Assembly (NCBI GenBank): GCA_009760855.2 | Contig: WPIO01000081.1 | Location: forward strand, 487,501-550,000 | DNA length: 62,500 bases | Direction of reading: 5' to 3' | Source of the DNA: Cristatella mucedo | Lineage: Eukaryota; Bryozoa; Phylactolaemata; Cristatellidae | Shown here: one piece after another, positions 1 through 32,162 of the stretch | Numbering within the stretch: the stretch's first letter is position 1 | How the letters are laid out: each line of letters opens with the position of its first letter | Notes under the pieces: generated by a model | The model's database searches: none | Seen by the model: only the letters and a program-made list of their open reading frames with translations | Told to the model about the DNA's origin: nothing | Program-made: the position numbers and the translations under genes

Positions 1-342
1 TTAGTGATCTCTTAAAAATCTTATTCCAGTAAGCTTCTATCACCCTAAGCTTTTCTTCTCGTTTGCCAGAGCAATTTCTTATTTACAAATATTCAAATGC
101 TTTCACGTTATTTTTAGTTTTAGTCATGTTTTGCCTCAGCAGATTTCGTACCCAAGCGCTAATTTTATTGACTCTTACGGAAGATCTTACTCAGCAATGA
201 CCGGTGACACTAGGCACCGGACGCTCTATCGAGAAAATTTTCCTCCAGTCCGTCGGCAATTTTTATTAGTCAGTTGTTCGTAAGCAATTGTAAGACACAG
301 TCTGACTTTATCAAAGGAGACATCGGCGCTCATCATTCTTAG

Positions 343-503
343 GCTGCGTTGCTGGAGCATGCCCGATGGAGGCTCAAAGAAATGAGGAAGAAGGAGAGAA
401 ATCAATCGAAGATTATGGGACTACGAAAGTCTTTCGCAGGCGAGCAGACGACCGTTCAGATCACCGACGAAGAGCTAAAAGACGTCAACCAAAACACGGA
501 AAG
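343..503 (+). CDS. Unidentified gene, antepenultimate exon
   Basis: Acceptor CATCATTCTTAG, donor GGAAAG|GTAGTC; 53 codons plus two bases. Lys/Arg-rich with charged helical character, ending TDEELKDVNQNTE. Confidence 0.48.
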
Positions 504-3500
504 GTAGTCAAGAACAAATTTCGCGCATTAAAAAATGGTCGTCTCTTATCTCGCTTGCAGCATGTATTGATGACATCCGCACATGGATGACAGCAAATTT
601 TCTAAAACTAAACGATGATAAAACTAACTTACTAGTTATGGGCAAACCCAGTGTGATTCAGAAATTGGAAAGGCTAACGCTCAAAATTGGCTCTGCCAGC
701 ATATCTTCCGTTGAATCGGCTCGAAATCTAGGTGTCCTGTTCCAAAATGACCTCTCGTTAGACAATCACATCAGCTCCACAGTCAAATCTGCCTACTTTC
801 AGCTACATAACATGGTTCTACGGCAATTCGGCGCAGGACAATCCGGAGCAGGATATTTAAAACATATCTATTTGAAATTTAAACGAATGTTTTTGTTAAT
901 CATGTTTAATAAAACTATAATACCATATAAAGTAAAGTTTATTTAGCTTACTACAAAAAAAGTCATAGCAAACACCAGCAACTCTTGCACAAAATCGCTT
1001 TTTAAAATGTACTAGTATCCTAAATGTTAAGCCATTAAATTATTGTTGTGACTACATCCACGCAAGTAACCAATTGACGAGCAATTTTCGTAATTCAACA
1101 CAACTGTGCGCAATCGACGATCCAGGTCTCGATATTTCTTTTTCCTCTGAGGGGGATCTTCATCAGCAAGTAGATCTGCTCCGAATCGTCAGCTCCGAAT
1201 TACCCGTTTTTTGGTCCCGAATTGTCCTGCGTCGAGTTATCCGGCACCGAATTGTCCGGTTACCACATACAATTGCTAAAGTTTGGGCTTTTAGATAAGG
1301 ATACCGCATCTAAGTTGGTCCATGAATTTGTGACATCTCGACTTGCCTTCTGTAACTCACTGCTTGCTGGTCTACCGGCATGTGCAATCGGGCGATTACA
1401 GCTGGTTGCAAAACTCTGCGGATAGGCTTGACAGTCGTGAGCATCGAAGTTGCCACATCACACCACTTCTCGCCGACCTGCACTGGCTACCAGTCAAGCA
1501 ACGGATCGATTTCAAGGTTTTGTCGCTCACTTTTAGGTCCCTCCATTCTTTGGCTCCAGCCTATCTCTCAGATCTACGACCCCACCAGGCCAAGCATTGT
1601 ACCACCCGCTTTTCGGAATCCAACAGTCTACCAATACCTCGTACAAACCTCAAATCCTTTGGAGACTGGGCATTTAGTTCGTATGCTCCCAAAGCCTGGA
1701 ACTCCCTCCCGACTTGTGTCAGGACATCCCCTGACTTGACCACATTTAAAAAGAACTTAAAAACACACCTATTTAGGACAGCATTTAGTGGGTCCCTGTG
1801 ATTCGTTTTTTATGTGCTTATGCGTGCTAACACTGCATGCTGCCACTAACCACACTTGCATGCTGACCCTGTGCACGTCACGAATAACCGTATTATTCAT
1901 GTTTTTTATCAAGCATGATATCACTCGCCATTCAATCGCGTTTCTCTTTGTGGCAATTGTAAAGCGCCTAGAGTGAGATTGAGTTCTCTGAGGGCGCTTT
2001 ATCAAGCACATTATTATTACATTGTAAATGGGCGTCCATAATATGTCACCGCCCGCTAAATACAGAAAAGTTCCTTACAATGCTGACAAAAGAACTGAAT
2101 TGGGCTGTCAAGGAGGGCATAGACTCACCTGCTCGCTTCTCTCCCGCTCGTTCTTAGCATCTCACTTTGGTCTAACGCTCGCCTGCTCTAGTATGCGAAA
2201 CAAGAGTGTCCCGAATGAACTTATCTCGCATTGATTTCATGATGTTCCATCAGAGAGTCCATTAGGAGATTAGCTGCCGGCTTGCAGCCGGCCGCATCAG
2301 ACATACTACCGCATGTAAAAGCGGGAGAGAGAACAATGAGGTCATAGGCCGAAGCTGCCGGCGTGACTTTCGAAAGGCCTAAAGGCGACCGGCAGGCGGC
2401 ATTCGCGAGGGTGCAGACGCAGCGCACCGCAACACTCGCTGGTCGAGCGAGCCCCGCCGCTCTGGGTATTTTTCGCAGCGAAGCGAGCATCCTTGAAGGA
2501 TTCGAGCCGTGCCTCGTCGAGAGTATGGGTAGAGAACGAGGGCTTCTCGCCCGGTCGCCATCGTCATAGCACCGGTCTCTTTCGCTTCAGAGGCGGGCGA
2601 AGCACGAAGCAGCGGCCGCTGATCGGATGTCGCCCCGAGTGCGCTTGGCGCCGCTTTCGAATCCCATTGCCAGCCAATGATAGTGCCTCCCGCCGTCGGA
2701 AGCGACGCCTCCAGTTGGTAGGCGACTAAGAGCGACTACAAGAGCGCGCGAGCAGTGGAGGAGTTCTGAGGCTCATTTCTCGCTCCCCATCAAGCTGCAA
2801 ATCGATTACAAGATCCGAGATCTGGCTTGCACGTAACTTAACTCGCTCGCACCATCCGACCTATCCGACGTCGTTGCTACTCCAGTCACGTGCTCTAGCG
2901 CCGCCAGCCGCTCCTCAGAATCTATTTACCTCGCCGTCCTCGCTCTACATGGAAATCGAGCTTTTAGTGTTTGAACCTCTAGCTCGTATGCACCGAAAGT
3001 CTGGAACTTGCTTCGCGATACGGTTACTACCGGCCATGACCTTGCCCATTTTAAGTCTCAGCCAAGGACGCAGTTCCGGTCAGCCTTTCTTTTGCCCCAG
3101 CAAATTTGTCTGTCTTTTCCGCTGTGCTTTTCGTGCGTACCGGCGGATGGCAGAGCGTGCATCTAGCCAGAGATCTTACTAATCGGCGACCGAGAGTTTT
3201 GTCAGGCTTCCTTTAGCATGCTCGACTAAGCATGCTACTCTTTGCTTTTGCATCTTGATGCATCCCTTGTCAATAAAAATTTGGGTATTGATTCTCTTGT
3301 AGTAAGTGTAAAACAGCTGGATAGAGTTCAATTAGTATTAGGGGCTACACATGCACTACTTTTGTTATTATTATCATTGCTATTGCTAATGACATCTAAT
3401 TTCAGTTGCATCATGTCTTCCTATGCATAGCAGAGACTTCGTTGCTGGGATGTAATTTTGACCACTTTGTCTAAGCAGCAGTAATTCAAATGTGATAGAT

Positions 3501-5784
3501 GGAGTCAATGCGCCCAACGTCTCGTAAGGACATTTTAAGGTTAAAAATGTGTCACGACTAGCTGCGCATTCGCCCACGCAAGCTCGCTGTGACAGCTGTG
3601 CGAACTTAGTTACTCCGAGTTCATTACATTTTTTGCAGTGGGAACTTTTTGAGTGTCCCGCCTATTACATCGACTACTTCGCTAAAGGTAAGTGATATAA
3701 TGGAGCTGGAAATACTCTTTTCGTGACTCCGCTATCCGCTTTGTCTACCTCGAGAAACTCCCTCACGCTCGGGGCATTCGAGGCTAAGAGGAAGTGGCTG
3801 AATGGCCGCCAGCGGAATTAAAGTAGTTATACGCAGAGTGGACGCAGGGCGGAAGCTCTGGCCGTCGGGCACCGGAAGTCCGTGCAGTTTGTCTTCCTAT
3901 AGGTGCTACTAGCTTGTCATTGTGGATTGTGTCGGAACTTCCACGCTGCTTCTGCTCGTTCGTAAGCTCGGGACTTACAAAAAACTAAGCTGGTTTGCTA
4001 ATAAATAATAATAATAACAATTCACTTGATAAAGCGTCCTCAGAGAACTTAATCTCTCTCTAGGCGCTTTGCATTTGCTGTAAAGTGAAATGCAATTGAA
4101 TGGTAAGTGAAATCATGCTTGGAAAACGAACGAAATGAATAATATGGTTAGGGGTGACATGCACAGGGTCAGCGTGCAAATGTGGTTAGTGGCAGCATGC
4201 ACAGTGTCAGCACGCATAAGCACATCAAGGACGAATCACAGGGACCCACTAAATGCTGTCCTAAATAGGTGTGTTTTTAGGTTCCTTTTAAAGGTGGTCA
4301 GGTCAGGGGATGTTCTGACGCAGGTCGGGAGGGAGTTCCAGGCTTTGGGAGCATACGAACTAAATGCACGGTCTCCAAAGGATTTAAGGTTTGTATGAGG
4401 TATTTCTAGACTGTTGGATTCCGAAAAGCGGGTGGTACGATGCTTAGCCTGATGGGGTAGTATATCTGACAGATAGGCTGGAGCCATAGAATGAAGGGAC
4501 CTAAAAGTGAGGGACAAAACCTTGAAGTCAATCCTTTGCTTGACTGGTAGCCAGTGCTAATAAAGATGATATGGCGCCGGAAGAGAAATATGTATCTTTT
4601 AGGCATGATCCTTAAGGTGTTTCCTTCATGTAAATTATCTAATATGAAATCTCTATACATATTTGTATGTGTATGTGTGTGTTTAACTCCTCCTCCTCCT
4701 CCTCATCATCATCATCCTCCTCATCGTACGATCAGCGTCCTCTCTTTGTAAGTGGCCGCATGTCTTTCATTTAGTCTTTTGTCCTTGGCAGGTCTTTAAT
4801 AAAACTCTCTCTACTAAGAATTATGTTGATTACTTAACAAAGAGCGAATGAAATCGATGGATCATCGGTGATACAAGCTATTTCTCCATCGATCTCATCC
4901 ACACGTCGGCTATTGTGTAGAGCAGGCGTATATGCACACGCCCCTCGGCTGATTGGCTTCAAGCCAGAAATGTACCCCCGTGGAGTATGGTGCATTGGAT
5001 GGGCTGGCTCTGCATTGGAACTCGCTCAAACGTCCAGGTCGCTTCGAGCACGGCCTGGGCACAGAGATATTAACTATGAGACAGCCATGACGGAGCAGCG
5101 AGCTTGTTAGTACTGGATCAAAATAAATGAAAAACTATACTCTTTCTGTAGGTTGGCTACAACGCATTGAACTTCGAATGACGATGCATTAACAATTGCT
5201 CTTCTTTCTAAAGTTACTATTTTCTTTTGGGAGGCCATTGCGTGATATCATTCTACTAGATGACTTTAAAAAATCTCACATTTAAAAGGAACTTAAAAAC
5301 ACACCTATTTAGAACAGCATTTAGTGGGTCCCTGTGATTCGTCCTTGATGTGCTTATGCGTGCTGACACTGTGCATGCTGCCACTAACCACATTTGCATG
5401 CTGACCCTGTACATGTCACCCCTAACCATATTATTCATTTCGTCTGTTTTTCAAGCATGATTTTACTTACCATTCAATTGCATTTCACTTTGCAGCAAAT
5501 GTAAAGCGCCTAGAGAGAGATTGAGTTCTCTGAGGGCGCTTTATCAAGTGCATTATTATTATCGTACTCGCAAGCTCATTGTTGGAGTGGAGATTCCTAA
5601 TGCTGGCAAATCGCAGCATATCTTTAACTTGCAGGATAGCGGCACAGCCAATAGCGGCGCCACCAATGCCACGAACTCGGCAGATGAAATGGCGAAACTT
5701 CGCGCTGACGTCGACTCGTGTCTGCGTCTCATGAAACAGCTACTTCAGGAAATTAAAAAGACGCAAGAACCACGAGAAAACTAG
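343..5784 (+). CDS. Unidentified gene, last three exons
   Basis: Three plus-strand segments join in phase: 343-503, 3639-3687 and 5635-5784, giving 119 C-terminal residues. The gene begins upstream of the window. The tail starts with a basic, probably helical segment (ARWRLKEMRKKER...IMGLRKSF). A Thr/Ser-rich linker follows, and then a short amphipathic stretch (DEMAKLRADVDSCLRLMKQL) that looks like a terminal coiled coil ending EPREN and stop. I do not recognise the family. LINE family A copies lie in both introns. Support is splice-site quality plus phase agreement (2/1 and 0/0) across three independent exons. Confidence 0.5.
548..2024 (+). mobile_element. LINE family A copy (CR1/L2-type), interrupted
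   Basis: RT-derived sequence resumes at ACIDDIRTWM...[14 protein letters not shown] and continues to the family 3' end with its AAAGCGCCTAG hairpin and ATT-rich tail. It is 5'-truncated, carries frameshifts after 1380, and is split by a 451-bp DNA-transposon-like insert at 814-1264. It lies in an intron of the unidentified gene. Confidence 0.85.
814..1264. mobile_element. Non-autonomous DNA transposon, MULE-like
   Basis: The ends are inverted repeats built on GGACAATTCGG/CCGAATTGTCC motifs, repeated several times near each end. The flanks ACATAACAT (805-813) and ACATACAAT (1265-1273) look like a 9-bp target-site duplication with two changes, as expected for MULE elements. The empty site is known from the intact LINE copy (CATAACATTGCTAAA). 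No transposase frame is present. Confidence 0.55.
3639..3687 (+). CDS. Unidentified gene, 49-nt internal exon
   Basis: A T-rich tract ends ATTTTTTGCAG; the donor is AAAG|GTAAGTG. Both splice sites are near consensus. In the phase given by the previous exon it reads GNFLSVPPITSTTSLK. Another frame (WELFECPAYYIDYFAK) is also open, so the frame rests on phase alone. Confidence 0.45.
4003..4556 (-). mobile_element. LINE family A, 3' fragment
   Basis: Begins with a TAATAATAATAA tail and the reverse complement of the family 3' hairpin. It continues into RT C-terminal coding sequence in reverse (FRSLHSMAPAYLSD, AFSSYAPKAWNSLPTC) and is truncated near 4556. Confidence 0.85.
5277..5563 (+). mobile_element. 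LINE family A, 5'-truncated 3' end
   Basis: Starts in the last codons of the RT frame (ACATTTAAAAGGAACTTAAA) and runs through the 3' UTR to the terminal hairpin and TTATTATTATC tail. Confidence 0.85.
5635..5784 (+). CDS. Unidentified gene, terminal exon
   Basis: Acceptor TCTTTAACTTGCAG, then 49 codons and a TAG stop. DSGTANSGATNATNSADEM is followed by a leucine-rich heptad-like stretch ending EPREN. It lies just downstream of a truncated LINE A tail (5277-5563). Confidence 0.5.
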   Translation, partial: DSGTANSGATNATNSADEMAKLRADVDSCLRLMKQLLQEIKKTQEPREN

Positions 5785-6919
5785 CAAAGTTACTGGTCAT
5801 CGGTGGTGGGCTCCAGTATTTCAGGAAGGCAGCAGTGCTATCAAAGAAGTTCCTATCACGAGTGCAGCTTGCCAGAGCTGGGAGCCACGGACGTTCTGGC
5901 TACGAATTCATTGCCCGTGAGCTAATGGGAGACAAGGCGTTGCTGTAGCCTCTAACCCCATGCACAGTTTGACTGTATTTTTTAGTGCATATACGAAACG
6001 AGCGGCCGGTAGTTTGACCGCAAACTCTTAAAATTACCTGACGTTATCGGCGGGTGATCAGCTTACAGGTGCGACAGCGAAACACTCTAAGCAAGCACTT
6101 TGAGTCGCCGCCATTTTTAAATTTCGAAACGAATCATATAAATCGTAACGCTACCAATTTTGAAGAGGCTTTCAAACTCCACGAGCGGTCCTTCATAATA
6201 GCAGTTTGTTTCGCTCTTTTTATGATTAATACATAAACAATGGCTCACAAATACCGTATCTTACCGTGTATTAGCGCCCCCCACGTATACTCTGGCCCCA
6301 CCAGTGATAATATCGGATGTCGGCAAACGGTCAGCCATTTCAAGCGACAGGGCAAACAACCACTAGTACTAAAAATCAATTTGAACTTCAAACACTAGCG
6401 TTAGATCCGCGCCACCCTCACTTATTCAGTCAGCGGCGCGACGCAAGCTGCCCTTCCTCGTACGGCGCCGTGCGGTAACGGCAGAGCTGGCGACATTGCG
6501 AACGCGATGCTGAGAACTTCGCCAAACTACAGAAAGCACCAAGGATTGCCTTCTTGCATACTGCTGCAGCTTCAGACCAAGTCGTTTCGGGCTAATGGCA
6601 GCTATCGCTCAGAGCATTGGCTTCTGTTAATGTGGGCAAGGTGCTTATGCGGTGAAGGTTTCGCCAAAAGCAACCGGCGCTACGTATCTTTCCAGCCAGA
6701 TGTAGGACGGACGCAACTCAGTGGACGTCAAAGCGAACCATAGTCGATGGTTGCGGCCTATCTGTTACAGCGCACGTGTGACAGGAGAAAACACGTCCGC
6801 TCGCGAGTAACGGAGAAAAGCCCCGAAGGCAGCGCTGATATGGTCACGTGACTGAGAGGCCATTCATATCCCTGCGCCCAATCAGCTGTTGGAAAAAGCT
6901 CAGCGCCAGCTCCGCAGCT
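5785..6919. other. No gene seen
   Basis: After the stop of the unidentified gene the sequence is unique-looking with no convincing exon. The first part is presumably its 3' UTR. Confidence 0.5.
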
Positions 6920-7110
6920 AAAAAACGACGCTCAGCTAATAAATAGGGTTTTTGCGTTTGGAGTTTAGGTCTAAGGGTGGTTCTAGAAAGAAACTATAAA
7001 TGTAAAAGATAAGTAAAAACTTGTTCATTTAACGTAAATATAAACATAAGCTGGCGACCAAAAACAGCCTGCTACGAGCACTGTGCTCACAGCAGACTTA
7101 TGTGGCTGTA
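6920..7110 (+). repeat. Dispersed repeat R1, copy 1
   Basis: GCTCAGCTAATAAATAGGG, GGAGTTTAGGTCTAAGGGT, AGAAAGAAACTATAAATG and AACAGCCTGCTACGAGCAC, ending CACAGCAGACTTATGTGG. The same order appears in reverse at 33400-33600. Confidence 0.6.
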
Positions 7111-7654
7111 CGAACAAACAACGCCGTTTTAGTTGGTGCGGGCAACGACCTTAAAGAAGTGCCCAATCCAGGAAAGGTGACTGCCGTTGCCATTTTACAC
7201 CAAATTCCTACCTCGACCCCTTTGTTGCTGATACGGCTAAGTATGTAGATTCCATTATGGTTTCTGAAGCTACCAGTGCGGTGACATCGCTCTATCAGGG
7301 GTAGCTGGTTATAGTTACGCTTGTTCCTTCGGGCAGGCAACAGAAGTTACCGATTTATTGGGGTTCAGAATCTTCTGGGAATGGGTCCGAAAACCTCTGG
7401 AATGCTTGGGAGTTAAAGTAAAGTGCTAAATTGTCGGCTATTTATATCACAACAGATGTCTTACGTGAGGCTCTGTGTCGATGCTAGCGACTAATGGCTG
7501 TGGATGTATACATTAGAATCGTATCATACTTTCCCAAATTCAAGAAGTGGTTACAAATCACGGTAGAGCCATTTCCTTCTAGCCTAGGTAATTAAATATG
7601 TTTAAACAGTGAAGCATGACATTCTTATCTCTTATAAATAAAATAAACAACTAC

Positions 7655-7822
7655 TAGCTGATTTAACAGCCTCTTTTTGTATAGCTACAGAAGAGCCTTG
7701 ACGGCTATCACCACCGCTTGCAGCAGCAATAAAGAATCACCCACCGCAGGACTCGAACCCACGACCTCGGGGCCGAGGTCGTGAAAAGCAACCGCCTTAC
7801 CTAGTGAGCCATTACGGCTCAC
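7655..7822 (-). mobile_element. SINE family S (tRNA-derived)
   Basis: Reverse complement of the S consensus: A-box-like TGATGGCACANTAGGTAAGG, B-box GTGGGTTCGANTCCTGC, then a body with GCAAGCGGTGGTGATAGCCG and an AAGAGGCTGTTTAATCAGCT end. Confidence 0.75.
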
Positions 7823-7965
7823 TAACTGTGGACCTATGCACATTCAAAGTATTAGGTCTTAAAAGCATTACAGGATGGATAACCAGAGAAAGCTGCACAA
7901 TTTCCGGCAAGTATGGCTGGCTGCTTAAACTTACGAGGGGCTTGTACGTACTGACTTCCAAGTGC

Positions 7966-8655
7966 ATAACAATAATAAAACACTTGATAAAGTGCCCTCA
8001 GAGAACTCAATCTCTTTCTAGGCGCTTTACATTTGCAGCAAAGGAAACACGATCGAAAGGTGAGTGGTATCATGCTTGATAAACAGCATGAACAACATGG
8101 TTAGGGGTGACATGCACAGGTTTAGCATGCAAGTGTGGTTAGTGGCATCATGCAACAGTGTCAGCAGGGATAAGCACATGAAGGACGAATCACAGGAACC
8201 CACTAAATACTGTTGTAAATAGGTGCGTTTTAAAATTCTTTTTAAATTTGGTCAAGTCAGGTGATGTCATGACGGAAGTCGGGAGTGAGTTCCAGGCTTT
8301 GGGAGCAAACGAACTAAAGGCTCGGTCTCCGAAGTATTTGAGGTTTGTAGGAGGTATAGGTAAACAGTCTAATTCCGAAAAGCGGGTGGTACGATGCTTG
8401 GCCTGGTGGAGGAGTAGATCAGATTAGTAGGCTGGAGCCAAATAATGAAGGAACCTAACAGTGAGCGACAAAACCATGAAGTAGTTGCGTTGCTTGACTG
8501 GTAGCCAGTGCAGGTCAGCGAGCAGTGGTGTGATGTGGCAACTGCGATGCTCACGACTGACAAGCCTAGCTGTGGAGTTTTGCACCAGCTGTGAGGGCCT
8601 GATTGCACATGCCGGTAGGCCAGTAAGCAGTGAGTTGCAGATGTCATGCATGTTT
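7966..8655 (-). mobile_element. LINE family A, 3' fragment
   Basis: Reverse-oriented copy with AATAATAAAACACTTGATAAAG tail complement, 3' hairpin and about 390 bp of RT C-terminus in decayed frames (SCHITPLLADLHWLPVKQR). Truncated near 8655. Confidence 0.83.
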
Positions 8656-9881
8656 ATATCATGTTAATGAAGAGTTAACAAATTAATTGGTACCCTTGCC
8701 ACTTGTATCCGACACAATTTCCTAGTATCTCCTTGCCGATTCGGGTACCTTTTCCTAACTCTGACCTGGTCATCATTAGCAACATAAAGTGTTAATCAAC
8801 TGCTGCTTTCCAAAAGCTCTCAGCCATTTTATTCTTTTTTCAGTTGCTCAGAAACAGCCAGGTCAAATGCAGACAAACTGTAATGCACTGAAGATTGGCA
8901 GCTTTGTGAACTCGGCAATTTAATAGCACAGCTGCACCACCAGACCTGAAAATTCGACAACTGGTTGCATCAGAAATCTACCAAAATTATCCACTAAAAA
9001 AACACTAATATCAGATGAAGGAATACCTTTCCTACACCGCGCTACGATAGCAATATTCGCGATTTATAACCATACTGAAACACAAGTTTGGGCGTTTTCG
9101 CCCACACAGCCACCCACTCACCAACTCATCCATACTGTGCCGTAAGGTTCCACAAGCAGCCAGCGCTTTGCTGTATAGACCACCGCCGCGGTTTCTCCGG
9201 GGAAGCACTTACAGCAGTGCTGGTCACGGCCATCTGGATTCCGAGCAATCTCGGCTGCCTGCTAAAGTACTCGAGCACGGTATTTTGCCAGCAGCCGTGC
9301 AGGCATTAGCCTAAATCCCAGCTACTATCAGTGCGATGGGCACCAATGTGCACCGTCTTCGTTAGGCAAAAGCTCTCCGGCGGATGCTCCTGTCTCTCTG
9401 TGCTCACGCTCCTGCACAGCTTCGGCTCAGGTAGGCTTCGTGGCAGCAGCCTCAGACACGTGCAGCTACAAACAGATCGATCAGCCAGTGATCAGCATAA
9501 GCCCTGACGGCTGAGATTCACTAGCTTATGGTCCAAAGCTACTAGACCATCTAGAATGGCGCTAATTCCTGCTGCGGGCTACCTTCGCCCGATTGAGGCT
9601 GCAGCTCACCTACAGTAATAACATGGCCACCAGGCGAACCTAAGCCATAGCCTAAGCCTAAGCCTAGCCAACCAATCGGCAATGCCGGGCCAGCATCTGT
9701 GGTATATCTATTGACCGGACACTAGGTGTCAAGGTTACTTGGTGGGCGACTCCGTTTCCCTGCTCTGGCCGGCAGTCCGTGTGGGTGCTTCTACATCCCG
9801 GGCGCCACTCATTTCCCGCAGCTGACGTTACTGAGTGCAGAGACGCGTACGTATCATTAGCGTTCGCATGATATCTTACAC
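8656..9881. other. No gene seen
   Basis: Unique-looking sequence without recognisable repeats. If the minus-strand exon at 9882-10139 is real, its downstream exons should lie here or further left, but none could be picked out. Confidence 0.4.
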
Positions 9882-10139
9882 CTCGTGGAAATAGCGGAAA
9901 TAGTACGTAGCACTCGGCGAGTCCTGCAGCTCGTCGCCGGTTTGTATTAAGCTTTGGTTGTGTGTCCTGTCTTCTTCCCCGAGGGACTCTATCGACGCTA
10001 CGTATGTATTGGCGCCGCCAACCGTAGCATTGTCTGGCTCTCCGTCGATCATGTTTTGGATGCCTTCTGACGTCGTCAGAGTGTCGTACTGGTCTCTCCA
10101 TTCAAACTTCCGGAGCTTCAGGTGGTGCCGCAATAACAT
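9882..10139 (-). CDS. Possible coding exon, function unknown
   Basis: On the minus strand an ATG at 10139 opens 86 codons of unbiased composition: LRHHLKLRKFEWRDQYD, later GGANTYVASIESLGEEDR and SATYYFRYFHE. It ends at a GTGTAAG donor in phase 0. The frame is also open 24 codons upstream of the ATG. No partner exon was found at lower coordinates and no family is recognised. It could be a transposon ORF or chance. Confidence 0.28.
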
Positions 10140-10769
10140 GGCTGAATGTTCGTTCCTATATCTGCGATGGTTTTTGAATTGGCGCTTGAAGCCTACGGCG
10201 TTCTTTCCATATTTCCATCACATGCAGCTTCAGGCCGCTTGAGAGTTTTCCTTTTTCCTTGATGCCGGAATGCGTGGAAAGTCAATTGTAGCTAGGCCTT
10301 AGAGGGAAGGCGATTCAAATTGTCGCCTTTTTTCTTGCAGTCAAGAATTTCCAGTAATTTTTGCCGTTGGTGTGGGTATTTAACTTGGCCATTGATCAGT
10401 TCGTCGCCAGATTTGTTCAGTTCGTCGCCAGAATTATTCAGTTGGCCGCTGTCGTCGAGTCCGGTATGGCAACTGCTGCCCAGGTTTGCCCTGGCTGTGG
10501 TGTCAGGACCTGCAGGTCGGCAGCGCTCAACGAGTCAAAGATGATGATAATAATAATAATAATCCAATGTCTGTATAGTGCGTAGAGAGATCCGAATTCC
10601 ATATAGGAAATTTCCATGTCCCCAAAAGGAACTGTGCCCATTGGTTTGTGATTACATGTACAACTTCAGCACGAGTCTAAGCGCGAAAAGGAATATATAT
10701 AACGGGGACTTACGGTGAATACTGTGAGAAGCGGGTGCTTTTTTTAGCCTATCATTAAACGTCGTGGCT

Positions 10770-11275
10770 TCAGTAGAGGTGTCGTGACGTCAGTCGGGAA
10801 CGAGTTCTAGGATTTTGGGAGGTAGCATACGAACTAACTGAAGGCACGGTTCTTTCAGAATCTTAGGCTGGTTAGAGCTTAGAGGTTAGAGGCTAATCTA
10901 CTTGAGTCAGGAGAGTGAGAGGCACTATGCAAAGCCTGGTTGGGAAGGATTTCTTTTTGGTAGACCATATGCAGCAAGAGAGTGGAAGTATCCAAAAGTG
11001 AGTAACAAAACATTGGAGTCGATGCACTGCTTGATGGGCAGCCAGTGAAGGTCGGGGGGGGGATGGAGGGGAGGGGGAAGTGGTATTGTGTGCGATTGCT
11101 GCGTTCACGACTGAGAAGCCTGGCTGAGGAGTTTTGCATCAGCTGTGAGCGCCTTTTTGCACAGGCAGGAATACCTGCTACTAGTGAGTTACAAAAATGT
11201 AGACTGGATGTCACAAATGTGTAAATCAGCTTGGCTGCTGCATCCTTGTCTAAGCAGGCCCAAATTGTGCAAGAA
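10770..11275 (-). mobile_element. LINE family A, old fragment lacking 3' end
   Basis: Diverged reverse copy covering the RT C-terminal region, from SYLPKS...LVPD to the segment equivalent to IRACLDKD. The terminal hairpin and tail are missing and a G-rich slippage tract lies at about 11055-11080. Confidence 0.7.
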
Positions 11276-12176
11276 TATATAGCTGAAAGTACTTAGACTA
11301 GACTGTGCACCTAAAGCGGTGTTCGAGCGAAAAATCTTTTTTAGAACATTGCACTCAGATTGTGTGTGCAGAGACTACAGGAGATATGTATGTCGGTCGA
11401 GCCCATTTTGAGGGTTAAGCTTTCTAACTTATGAGTAACATTGGGTTTGCCCATTACATCTGTTTAGGACTCCCTAACAGCTTTGTAAGTAGGAACCTGG
11501 AGCCCCGAATGCTTGTGGCATGAAAGACATTGGGTAGTGATTATTTATCTTCCAACCAGGTGGCTACCGATTACCTCATCTACCTCTTCCCCACTTGTGG
11601 TAGTTGATGTTTCTAGTGATACTTCTGTTGTCACAATCTTGTTGTTTTCTGTGATGTATGCACAGTGAATTAAAGATTGCATGATTCAGTTGCCACATTT
11701 TATAGCAGTTAAAGAGACATGACGGCTACCACCTGCGTTAGCAGTGGGCACTAAAGAATCGCCTGATGTTGCACTAGAACCTGTGACCCGGGTCGTAAAG
11801 TATGAATAACTTGCCTCTCGGCTTAAACTTAGGAGCTCTGTGCTGCCATTTTTCTATCCAATTGTATGAGTACCAAAGTATGTTTCTATGCATCTTAGAA
11901 TTGATATTTTACTGGAAGATTTTGGAAAATAATGTAGCAATGGCTAGTTGTTTCCTTTAACGTAAAACAAGAGTGGACGAGGTCACGTCTGGTCTGTTTA
12001 GGGAGTTGAGCCCTTGCGATTTGATTTCGAAACGAGCATTGTAGCCACCACTGTTAGTGGATAGGCTTGTATGGGATTACTTGTGATATTCTGGATGTTT
12101 CGCATTTTCAGGTAGATCCCTCTGCCAAACAATGATCGTTCATCAGCAGCGTTAGTGTTCAGAATCAGCTGTCACC
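11276..12176. other. Presumed hyccin upstream region
   Basis: Apart from the decayed SINE at 11697 nothing is recognisable. If exon 1 is right, the hyccin promoter should be here, but no TATA or CpG cluster stands out. Confidence 0.3.
11697..11830 (-). mobile_element. SINE family S, decayed
   Basis: Reverse copy with recognisable body (GACGGCTACCACCTGCG) and a degraded B box (CACTAGAACCTGTGACCC). Confidence 0.5.
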
Positions 12177-32162
<19,986 letters not shown>

